Source of the DNA: an uncultured Pseudobdellovibrionaceae bacterium
GTDB taxonomy: Bacteria > Bdellovibrionota > Bdellovibrionia > Bdellovibrionales > Bdellovibrionaceae
Length of the DNA stretch: 5,798 bases
Reading direction: 5' to 3'
NCBI GenBank assembly: GCA_937900305.1
Contig: CALCCV010000047.1
Location: 1-5,798 of the forward strand
Shown here: positions 1-5,798 of the stretch, piece after piece
Numbering within the stretch: position 1 is the first letter of the stretch
Layout: each line of letters opens with the position of its first letter
Translations under genes and position numbers: made by a program
Notes under the pieces: generated by a model
What the model saw: only the letters and a program-made list of their open reading frames with translations
Databases searched by the model: none
Told to the model about the DNA's origin: nothing

Positions 1-537
1 GGGTTTGGCCGAGGCTCAGGGCCGATGTCCATGCCCTTCAGTCCCGCACCGATGATTGCACCGACCGTACAAGCCGAAACAGACACAGGTACAGAGGCCC
101 CTCCTCCAATCGAAAAATATCATGTGGGTCCGCAAATTTGTTACGAAGGACTGTACCCCGATTTTTCGCGTGGACTGGCAAAAGCGGGCGCCGACGTAAT
201 TATAAATTTAACGAATGACTCTTGGTTTACATTGCAGCCGTGGGTCTGGAGGCCGTTCGAGCCCGAGCAACATGGATTCATGACCCTGGCCCGTGCCATC
301 GAAGTTCGTCGTCCATTGATTCGTTCGACGAACACAGGCGTGTCGATGGGCATTTTGCCAGACGGAGAACTCCTGGCCAGATCGCCAACTCGCGAAGAAT
401 GGTATGGCCAATTCACCGTGCCGATCCCCGCAAACCCGCCGCTGACCCTCTTTGCGCGATGGGGCCAATGGGATTTGCTGATGTGGGGCTTGATCTTTGG
501 GGTCTTTGTTTGGCACTCTCGCAGAAAGAAACTTTAA
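1..537 (+). CDS. lnt: Apolipoprotein N-acyltransferase, C-terminal part (5' end outside window)
   Basis: Lnt moves an acyl chain from a phospholipid to the N-terminal cysteine of apolipoproteins at the periplasmic face of the inner membrane, the last step of lipoprotein maturation. The frame is open from base 1, so only the last 178 residues are here. They cover the end of the nitrilase-like (carbon-nitrogen hydrolase) domain and the final membrane segment. The catalytic cysteine sits in QICYE (window residue 47, codon 139-141), followed by GADVIINLTNDSWF, an EQH, RAIEVRRPLIRSTNTG and FARWGQWD, in normal family order. Residues about 157-171 (WDLLMWGLIFGVFVW) form the last hydrophobic segment, and the protein ends in the basic tail HSRRKKL. 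The catalytic Glu and Lys of the family triad would lie upstream and cannot be checked. Two oddities are a Pro/Thr/Glu-rich stretch just before the cysteine and about six extra residues between NDSWF and EQH. The stop is 21 nt before the mutS2 ATG, so the two are probably one operon. Confidence 0.9.
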   Translation, partial: GFGRGSGPMSMPFSPAPMIAPTVQAETDTGTEAPPPIEKYHVGPQICYEGLYPDFSRGLAKAGADVIINLTNDSWFTLQPWVWRPFEPEQHGFMTLARAIEVRRPLIRSTNTGVSMGILPDGELLARSPTREEWYGQFTVPIPANPPLTLFARWGQWDLLMWGLIFGVFVWHSRRKKL

Positions 538-544
538 CTCGCAC

Positions 545-550
545 AGGTGA
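545..550 (+). promoter_or_regulatory. Shine-Dalgarno sequence that sets the mutS2 start
   Basis: AGGTGA, a six-base match to the 16S anti-Shine-Dalgarno sequence, lies 8 nt before ATG 559. It overlaps the alternative GTG at 547, which would itself have no usable ribosome binding site. This favours initiation at the ATG. Confidence 0.75.
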
Positions 551-558
551 CACCCCAA

Positions 559-2922
559 ATGAACGAACAAAAGCATGGCGATTTAAGAAATCTCGACTGG
601 GAAGAAGTTCTCCAAACTGTGGAAGGTTTCGCCACCAGCGGTTTAGCCAAAGAACAAATTCGCAAAATCAAAGCCTGTGATTCAGCCAATGCAGCTACAG
701 CCGTGTGTGCAGAAGTGATGGACGCAAGTTTAATTGTTCAATCAGGCATTCGCCCTTTTATGGAGAGCCTGGATCTTTTTTCGACATGGTACACTCGCCT
801 TGCCAAATCTGCCGTGATGAAAGTCCTCGAACTCAAAGATATTCGGTTTTTTTGCCTCGAAGCCCTGGCGTTGCAAGAACTCTTGCGCGAGCAAAACACA
901 GACTTCGGCCGCAAAATTAACGAACAGATTTTTGCTGTTTCTGAACCTTTGAGCGCCATTGATCAAATCATCACCCCGCATGGAGAGATTCGTTCCGACG
1001 CTTCCGAAAAGTTGTATCGCTTACACAACGAAAAAGAAAAACTGGCGCGCGAAGTTCACAACCAAATGGAGCGCTTGGTTCGCGATCATCAAATGGAATC
1101 CATCCTTCAGGAGAAATTTGTCACCACTCGCGAAGGTCGCTGGGTCTTGCCCGTTCGAAGTGGAATGCAACACGTGATGCCCGGAGTGATCCATGGCTCT
1201 TCGCAAACCAAACAGACCGTTTATATGGAGCCCGACAAACTCATTCCACTCAACAATCGATTGCGCCAGATCGACGTGGAAATCGAAGAAGAGATTGAGC
1301 GCCTGCTGACGGAACTCTCGCACTACCTGACCCGTTTGGTTCCTGATTTCGCAATGACCAAAAGTGCACTGCAAGAGATGGATGTGCGGTTGGCTGAAGC
1401 GCAGCTGACCGTGCAAATTCAGGCCCAACCGATCCAATTCGTCGAAGGCAACGCCAGCCATTTAGCACTTCGAGATTTGCGTCATCCCCTTTTGCAACTA
1501 TCGGGTAAAAAAGTGATTCCCAACACCGTTGAACTCACTCCCGAAAAATCGATTTTACTTCTTACGGGTCCAAACGCCGGTGGGAAAACTGTTTTATTGA
1601 AATCTATCGGACTCGCAGCACAAATGGCCCGTTGCGGATTTCCGGTCTGCGCTGAACTCGGCTCGCAACTTCCCTTTTTCCGCGAGATCATGGTCAGCAT
1701 CGGCGATGCCCAGAGTGTTGGCGAAGAGCTTTCGACTTTTGCGGCGCACTTGAAGAAACTTTCGCAAGCGGCGCAACTCAAGGGCGGCGGCAATTTGATT
1801 TTGATCGATGAAATTTGCGGTTCAACGGACGCCGAAGAGGGTGCCGCCCTCGGCCGCGCGTTCATTGAAGAGTTCGCCGCCAACCACAGCACGGCGGTCA
1901 TCACTTCGCATCTCAGCCCTCTTAAGTCGGGCTGGAGCGCCACTTCTCGCGTCGTCAACGGCAGCCTTGAATCTGAATCCAGTTCAGGTCGCCCATTGTA
2001 TAAATTTATCGCGGGTGTGCCCGGCGAAAGTTTGGCAATTCTCACCGCCAAACGTGTGGGCGTTTCAATCAAGATCGTGGAAAAGGCGATTGAACATCTC
2101 TCGCCTCAGGCACGCCACCGAATGAATTCGCTCTCTGAAGTTGAACAGATGAAAGCCGAAGTTTTGGAATTGCAAGAGCGCTTACGAAAAGATTTGCACG
2201 AAGCCCAAGCTCAAAAACTGCAACTGCAAAAACGCCTCGACACTTTCGAAAAAGAAAAAGAGCAGTGGGTTGAAAAGACCGTCAAACGAGCCGAAAAAGA
2301 AGTCAAAGAAGCCATTCAACAAGCCAAGGTGGAAGACGTTTTCACCCGCCACCGCACCTTACAAGACATCAAAACACAATTGCCCGAAATTGTCGTAGCC
2401 CGCACCGAAAATCGCGAACCTCAGAAAGCGGTTCAATCCGCCGAAGACTTTGGCAAAAAATTTCCGCCGGGAACGAAAGTGAATATTCCAAGTCTTGCGC
2501 AAGACGCGATCATCGAATCGCTACCCAACGCGCGCGGCGAGGTCCTGGTGATGTCCAACTCTTTGCGGCTCTCACTGCCCTGGACTGAGCTGCGGCCCCC
2601 AAATAAACCTAGCAACCCCACGTCCCAACTGGTTCGCGCCAGTTCAAGCCCCTGGTCGGTTTCTCCAGGCGACATGGATCGCACACTCGATCTGCGCGGC
2701 AAAATGGTCGAAGAGGCTTTAGAGAATTTAGAAGTCGCACTCGACCGAGCCGCCGAAACCAGCGAAGATCGCCTGAAGGTGATCCATGGCCACGGCACCG
2801 AAGCTCTGAAGCGTGCGGTACGAACCTATCTCTCACGATCGGTCTATGTGAAAAAATGGAAAGCGGGAACTCCCGAATCCGGCGGCGACGGAGTCACTTG
2901 GGTTGAACTTTTGAAAGACTGA
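559..2922 (+). CDS. mutS2: MutS2 ATPase with Smr domain (ribosome-rescue / anti-recombination factor)
   Basis: MutS2 is a MutS-family ATPase without the mismatch-binding domain. In other bacteria it suppresses recombination, and in Bacillus (as RqcU) it acts on collided ribosomes. The 787-residue protein has the family's usual length (about 785) and a complete layout: N-terminal helical core and clamp, ATPase, coiled coil, KOW-like region, Smr domain. Walker A GPNAGGKT is at residues 337-344, IGDAQS near 383, STF at 392-394, Walker B LILIDE ending at D417-E418, and the H-loop TSH ends at H451. A charged coiled coil runs from about 522 to 595, and a small beta-rich region from about 635 to 678. 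The Smr domain starts with LDLRG at 710-714 and carries HGHG at 743-746, so its putative nuclease motifs are intact. ATG 559 is preferred over the in-frame GTG 547 because AGGTGA lies 8 nt before it. The ATPase signature is divergent: DEICGSTDAEEG, where most homologues read close to DELGAGTDPxEG. It sits 21 nt after lnt and is probably co-transcribed. Confidence 0.95.
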   Translation: MNEQKHGDLRNLDWEEVLQTVEGFATSGLAKEQIRKIKACDSANAATAVCAEVMDASLIVQSGIRPFMESLDLFSTWYTRLAKSAVMKVLELKDIRFFCLEALALQELLREQNTDFGRKINEQIFAVSEPLSAIDQIITPHGEIRSDASEKLYRLHNEKEKLAREVHNQMERLVRDHQMESILQEKFVTTREGRWVLPVRSGMQHVMPGVIHGSSQTKQTVYMEPDKLIPLNNRLRQIDVEIEEEIERLLTELSHYLTRLVPDFAMTKSALQEMDVRLAEAQLTVQIQAQPIQFVEGNASHLALRDLRHPLLQLSGKKVIPNTVELTPEKSILLLTGPNAGGKTVLLKSIGLAAQMARCGFPVCAELGSQLPFFREIMVSIGDAQSVGEELSTFAAHLKKLSQAAQLKGGGNLILIDEICGSTDAEEGAALGRAFIEEFAANHSTAVITSHLSPLKSGWSATSRVVNGSLESESSSGRPLYKFIAGVPGESLAILTAKRVGVSIKIVEKAIEHLSPQARHRMNSLSEVEQMKAEVLELQERLRKDLHEAQAQKLQLQKRLDTFEKEKEQWVEKTVKRAEKEVKEAIQQAKVEDVFTRHRTLQDIKTQLPEIVVARTENREPQKAVQSAEDFGKKFPPGTKVNIPSLAQDAIIESLPNARGEVLVMSNSLRLSLPWTELRPPNKPSNPTSQLVRASSSPWSVSPGDMDRTLDLRGKMVEEALENLEVALDRAAETSEDRLKVIHGHGTEALKRAVRTYLSRSVYVKKWKAGTPESGGDGVTWVELLKD

Positions 2923-2938
2923 AAATGAATTTGGGTTA

Positions 2939-2958
2939 GGATTCTCACGAGAGGATCC
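2939..2958 (+). terminator. Hairpin after mutS2, possible weak terminator
   Basis: GGATTCTC and GAGGATCC form an 8-bp stem around an ACGA loop, starting 16 nt after the mutS2 stop. One position pairs as U-G in + strand RNA but would be an A-C mismatch in - strand RNA, which suits a role in the mutS2 transcript. No T-run follows, so this is not a standard intrinsic terminator. It may be a U-less terminator, an RNA-stabilising 3' end, or chance. It lies in the only gap between the two convergent units. Confidence 0.35.
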
Positions 2959-2972
2959 ACGCGCCCACCAGT

Positions 2973-3941
2973 CTAGGGATTCAGGAGCATTTCTTTGCCC
3001 CTAGCCGAAGCCCAAATCAAATGATCGGTGGCCGTCAACGCCACCATCTTGTGGCGATTGAGCGCAATGAAACCAAATTCCAATTTTTCTTTTTTCGCCA
3101 AAGCCAAAAGTTTCTTAGCCGAAACTTCTAGATCTTTTCCGAGTTCGCAGTGAGTGGCTAGTCGAACGGCCAAACCAAATTCGTTGATCTGTTCACCGAT
3201 TCCTGTCGCCGACAGCGCACACTGGGCATTGGCGTAGTTGCCGGCCACTGTCGCGGAATCTGAAACTCGATGCGGAAATTCAAAGCCACGCCCACCTGTG
3301 GACGTGGCTGCGGCCAATCGACCTTGTGAATCGCAGGCCACCGCACCGACCGTGCCCATCTTGCCACCGAATTTTTTTGCACTCGCCGATTTCACGCTGA
3401 CGACGCTCGCGTTGGAATCAAACTGTCCTGCCGCTGCCCGTTTGCGCCAATCTGCATTTGTTTTTTTCTCGCGGCCCAAACTTTTGAGGTACTGCGCGAG
3501 TTCGATTTTTCGCTCGGCCGTAAAGGGAGAACGCAGGGGCAACCCCAAATTCTTCGCCATTTGCAAAGCTCCGTCACTGCCCAACACCCGATCTTCGTTT
3601 TCTTGCAGAATGCGCGCAAGAAAGATCGGATTGCGAATCTTCGTGACATTTACGCAACCCGAAAACACCCGCTTGTCACCATCCATAAGACTGGCACTCA
3701 TACGAATTTGACCATCGCTCTGAACTTTGGAACCAAAGCCCGCGTTGTAAAGTGGGTCGTCCTCGAGCATGGAAACCGCCAAGGTCACAGCTTCGACGGC
3801 ACTCAGGCCTTTTCTCATTTTGGGATAGATTTCGTCTAAGATTTTTTTCAGCGACCGGCCGCGAATTTCTGCCTGCTCGACATTGGGAAAGCGGCTGCCG
3901 GCACCACCGTGAATGAGAAGCTGAGGAATGGTCTTTTTCAT
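2973..3941 (-). CDS. Isoaspartyl peptidase / L-asparaginase (plant-type, Ntn-hydrolase, family T2)
   Basis: Members of this family cut themselves into alpha and beta subunits and then hydrolyse isoaspartyl dipeptides or L-asparagine. The 322-residue protein opens with the family's LLIHGGAG (residues 8-15) and has the NAGFGS loop at 66-71. It carries the cleavage and nucleophile motif GTVGAVA, with T197 as the predicted new N-terminus of the beta chain. Downstream are STGG (T215), HRVSD (R225 and D228, the expected substrate-binding pair) and TGIGE (246-250). The segment before T197, about residues 156-195, is Lys/Ala/Ser-rich and looks like the flexible linker of the precursor. Predicted alpha and beta chains are about 196 and 126 residues. 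There is no signal peptide, so it is probably cytoplasmic. ATG 3941 has GGGAG 8 nt upstream; the longer frame would need TTG at 3962 inside a hairpin. It resembles E. coli IaaA, but specificity (isoaspartyl peptide, asparagine or glycosylasparagine) cannot be read from sequence alone. It follows dnaK by 72 nt on the same strand. Confidence 0.92.
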   Translation of the reverse strand: MKKTIPQLLIHGGAGSRFPNVEQAEIRGRSLKKILDEIYPKMRKGLSAVEAVTLAVSMLEDDPLYNAGFGSKVQSDGQIRMSASLMDGDKRVFSGCVNVTKIRNPIFLARILQENEDRVLGSDGALQMAKNLGLPLRSPFTAERKIELAQYLKSLGREKKTNADWRKRAAAGQFDSNASVVSVKSASAKKFGGKMGTVGAVACDSQGRLAAATSTGGRGFEFPHRVSDSATVAGNYANAQCALSATGIGEQINEFGLAVRLATHCELGKDLEVSAKKLLALAKKEKLEFGFIALNRHKMVALTATDHLIWASARGKEMLLNP

Positions 3942-3949
3942 TTTCGAAT

Positions 3950-3954
3950 CTCCC
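3950..3954 (-). promoter_or_regulatory. Shine-Dalgarno sequence of the asparaginase gene
   Basis: On the - strand GGGAG precedes ATG 3941 by 8 nt, which is ideal spacing. The alternative TTG at 3962 lies upstream of it and at the base of the hairpin 3962-3990, making it an unlikely start. Confidence 0.75.
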
Positions 3955-3961
3955 AAACGCA

Positions 3962-3990
3962 AGAAGGGCCGTCAAATTGACGACCCTTCT
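3962..3990 (-). terminator. Strong hairpin between dnaK and the asparaginase gene: terminator or attenuator
   Basis: The arms 3962-3975 and 3977-3990 are complementary at all 14 positions in RNA of the dnaK direction, counting one G-U pair (3969 with 3983). In the opposite direction that pair becomes C-A. Physically, the innermost two or so pairs would open to form the loop. The stem is GC-rich in its lower half (AGAAGGG with CCCTTCT) and is followed on the - strand by TTGCGTTT, a broken T-rich tract. It starts 23 nt after the dnaK stop, so it probably ends most dnaK transcripts. The tract is imperfect and the asparaginase start is only 21 nt further on, so partial read-through or an RNA-processing role is equally plausible. 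Confidence 0.7.
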
Positions 3991-4013
3991 GGATTGTAGA
4001 GCTAAATTTCGAT

Positions 4014-5798
4014 TCAGTTCACGTCTTTGTAATCGGCGTCAATCACATCGTCGCCACCTTTTTGACCTTCGTTGCCTGCACCGTTGTGGCCGCCACCATT
4101 GGCATGGGCCCCGGCACCAGCTCCTGCACCCGCGCCAGCGGCATCACCACCCGCTTGGCTGTACATGGCCTGCGCGATCTTGTGGCTGATCTTCTCGAGT
4201 TTCTCGAAAGCCACTTTCAACTCGCTCGCCTGAGCACTTTTGTTGTCCAAGACTTTGCGAGCTTCAACGATGGCTTCTTTGGCTTGAACCACGTCAGCCT
4301 CGGGAGCTTTTTTCGCTTCATCGTTGATCACTTTTTCGGTCTCATACACCAAGTTGTCCAAGTGATTGCGTTGGCTAGCTGCCTCTGCTCGATTTTTATC
4401 TTCGTCCGCAAACGACTCAGCGTCATTCACGGCCTTCTTGATTTCTTCTTCGCTCAAACCACTTTGCGCTGTGATTTTGATCGCTTGGCTTTTGCCCGAA
4501 GCTTTGTCTTTAGCAGACACATTCAAAATCCCGTTCGCATCGATGTCAAAAGTCACTTCAACTTGCGGTGTTCCCCGCGGAGCTGGTGGAATTCCCACGA
4601 GTTCGAAGCGGCCCAAGGCTTTGTTGTCCGTCGCCATTTTTCGCTCGCCCTGCAATACATGGATGTCAACCGCAGGTTGATTGTCAGTGGCAGTCGAAAA
4701 CGTTTGCGATTTTTTGGTCGGGATCGAAGTGTTTCGCTCGATCAGAACCGTCATCACACCACCCAGGGTCTCAATCCCCAAAGACAGCGGAGTCACATCC
4801 AACAGCAACACATCTTTCACATCGCCCGTCAGTACACCACCCTGAACCGCGGCGCCAACAGCCACAACTTCATCGGGATTCACTGAACGATTCGGTTCTT
4901 TGCCGAAAAACTCTTTCACCGCTTTTTGGATTGCAGGAATTCGGGTTGAACCACCCACCAAGATGACTTCGTCAATCTCAGAGGCCTTCAAACCAGCGTC
5001 TTCCAAAGCTTTGCGACAAGGCTCCATCGAGCGCTTCACAAGGTCCTCGGTCATTTGATCAAATTTGCTGCGAGTCAGTTTGATCTGTAAATGTTTTGGA
5101 CCCGTTTGATCAGCAGTGATGAATGGCAAATTGATTTCGGTTTCGCTGGCGTGCGAAAGTTCAATCTTGGCTTTTTCAGACGCTTCTTTCAAACGCTGTA
5201 AGGCCATTTTGTCTTTGCTCAAATCAATGCCTTGATCTTTTTTGAATTCAGACATCAGCCATTCGAGAATTTTGTGGTCAAAGTTGTCACCGCCCAAGTG
5301 AGTGTCACCGTTGGTGGATCGAACTTCCACAACTCCGTCGCCCACTTCCAGAACAGACACGTCAAATGTACCACCCCCGAAGTCGAAGATCGCGATTTTT
5401 TCATCCTTCTTTTTATCCAAACCATAAGCCAAGGCTGCCGCGGTTGGCTCATTGATGATGCGTTTCACGTCAAGACCCGCGATGCGACCTGCATCCTTCG
5501 TCGCTTGTCTTTGAGCATCGTTGAAGTAAGCTGGAACCGTGATGACGGCTTCAGTCACTTCATGTCCCAAATAATCTTCCGCAACTTTCTTCAATTTACC
5601 AAGAATCGCTGCTGAAATTTCTTCAGGAGAAACCTTTTTACCTTGCACATCAAAAGCGCAATCGTTGTTTTTGCTGACCACATTGTAAGGAACTAGCTTC
5701 AACTCTTCCGTCACTTCGTCAAAACGACGACCGATGAAGCGTTTCGCCGAATAAATTGTATTTTCAGGATTGGTGACAGCTTGACGTTTTGCCGGCGC
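4014..5798 (-). CDS. dnaK: Chaperone DnaK (Hsp70), N-terminal ~50 residues outside window
   Basis: DnaK is the ATP-driven Hsp70 that binds exposed hydrophobic peptide segments with DnaJ and GrpE. The frame is open to the window edge. The 594 residues present begin at (A)PAKRQAVTNPENT, aligning with about residue 52 of E. coli DnaK, so the whole protein should be about 645 residues. Numbering from the window edge, the nucleotide-binding domain retains K19 (equivalent of catalytic K70), VPAYFND, NEPTAAALAYGLD (E117) and DFGGGTFD (T144, D146). It also has the GGSTRIP motif near 282-288. The interdomain linker DVLLLD is at 329-334. The peptide-binding beta domain follows (SLGIETLGGVMT, VLQGER, APRGTPQVEVTFDIDANG), then the helical lid from about 447. 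In the substrate arch, Leu345 replaces the Met404 of E. coli while the Ala429 equivalent (A370) is kept. The tail is a long Gly/Ala/Asn-rich linker (about 550-582) ending in DDVIDADYKDVN. The internal GTG at 5714 is not a start, since conserved residues continue upstream. Its promoter is outside the window. Confidence 0.98.
   Translation of the reverse strand, partial: APAKRQAVTNPENTIYSAKRFIGRRFDEVTEELKLVPYNVVSKNNDCAFDVQGKKVSPEEISAAILGKLKKVAEDYLGHEVTEAVITVPAYFNDAQRQATKDAGRIAGLDVKRIINEPTAAALAYGLDKKKDEKIAIFDFGGGTFDVSVLEVGDGVVEVRSTNGDTHLGGDNFDHKILEWLMSEFKKDQGIDLSKDKMALQRLKEASEKAKIELSHASETEINLPFITADQTGPKHLQIKLTRSKFDQMTEDLVKRSMEPCRKALEDAGLKASEIDEVILVGGSTRIPAIQKAVKEFFGKEPNRSVNPDEVVAVGAAVQGGVLTGDVKDVLLLDVTPLSLGIETLGGVMTVLIERNTSIPTKKSQTFSTATDNQPAVDIHVLQGERKMATDNKALGRFELVGIPPAPRGTPQVEVTFDIDANGILNVSAKDKASGKSQAIKITAQSGLSEEEIKKAVNDAESFADEDKNRAEAASQRNHLDNLVYETEKVINDEAKKAPEADVVQAKEAIVEARKVLDNKSAQASELKVAFEKLEKISHKIAQAMYSQAGGDAAGAGAGAGAGAHANGGGHNGAGNEGQKGGDDVIDADYKDVN
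4107..4136 (-). repeat. Five tandem Gly-Ala dipeptides in the DnaK C-terminal linker
   Basis: Residues 555-564 of the DnaK fragment read GAGAGAGAGA, inside a longer Gly/Ala/Asn/His-rich disordered tail between the lid and the conserved acidic end. The codons vary (GGC GCG GGT GCA GGA GCT GGT GCC GGG GCC), so this is a protein-level repeat, not a simple DNA microsatellite. Confidence 0.85.

Noticed and set aside
222..680. Overlapping + strand frame bridging lnt and mutS2 (152 codons)
   Set aside because: It runs out of frame through the conserved parts of lnt and into mutS2, and its protein has no recognisable character.
1482..2072. Open frame on the - strand inside mutS2 (196 codons)
   Set aside because: It lies wholly opposite the conserved ATPase domain, and its translation shows no family features. 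It is a shadow of the real gene.
3238..3711. Open frame on the + strand opposite the asparaginase gene (157 codons)
   Set aside because: It covers the conserved catalytic core of the asparaginase, is rich in Arg/Pro/Ser as expected of an antisense frame, and has no recognisable motif.
4062..4886. Long open reading frame on the + strand opposite dnaK (274 codons)
   Set aside because: It mirrors the codon bias of the highly conserved dnaK gene, has no recognisable domain and lacks its own context. Antisense frames of this kind opposite Hsp70 genes are a known artefact.
5712..5714. GTG as the start of a short dnaK
   Set aside because: Conserved DnaK residues (PAKRQAVTNPENT, KRFIGRRF) continue in frame upstream to the window edge, so this is an internal valine codon.
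1..5798. Mobile element, defence system, CRISPR array or other new system
   Set aside because: All four genes are recognisable housekeeping families with intact frames. No direct repeats, transposase, spacer array or composition break was seen by eye.

Overview
The window looks like ordinary chromosomal DNA from a Gram-negative bacterium. The apolipoprotein N-acyltransferase (Lnt) implies an outer-membrane lipoprotein pathway, and DnaK has the proteobacterial type of sequence, ending in a DDVIDADYKDVN tail. An Lnt gene next to a full-length MutS2 carrying an Smr domain, with roughly balanced base composition, would suit a predatory or deltaproteobacteria-like lineage such as Bdellovibrionota. 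That placement is a guess from protein style, not a measured phylogeny.

Layout: four protein-coding genes fill almost all of the window in two convergent pairs. On the + strand are the 3' end of lnt (1-537) and mutS2 (559-2922). They are 21 nt apart and almost certainly co-transcribed. On the - strand are dnaK (4014-5798, its 5' end cut off by the window edge) and, 72 nt downstream of it, an Ntn-hydrolase isoaspartyl peptidase/L-asparaginase (2973-3941). The two units meet tail to tail at about 2923-2972. No stretch over 75 bases lacks a gene. I saw no rRNA, tRNA, CRISPR array, insertion sequence or phage gene.

Regulatory detail: Shine-Dalgarno sequences move two starts inward from the longest reading frames. 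mutS2 should start at ATG 559, not GTG 547, and the asparaginase at ATG 3941, not TTG 3962. A strong inverted repeat (3962-3990) separates dnaK from the asparaginase. It pairs completely (with one G-U wobble) only in the RNA made in the dnaK direction, so it is probably a terminator or attenuator after dnaK. A smaller hairpin follows mutS2.

Functionally these are housekeeping genes: lipoprotein maturation (Lnt), ribosome rescue or recombination control (MutS2), chaperoning (DnaK) and removal of isoaspartyl or asparagine-derived peptides (asparaginase). The last two could be linked through protein quality control, but that is inference from adjacency. I found no convincing new biological system. 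The points worth a second look are lineage-specific protein divergences, the dnaK-asparaginase junction and the start-site corrections.
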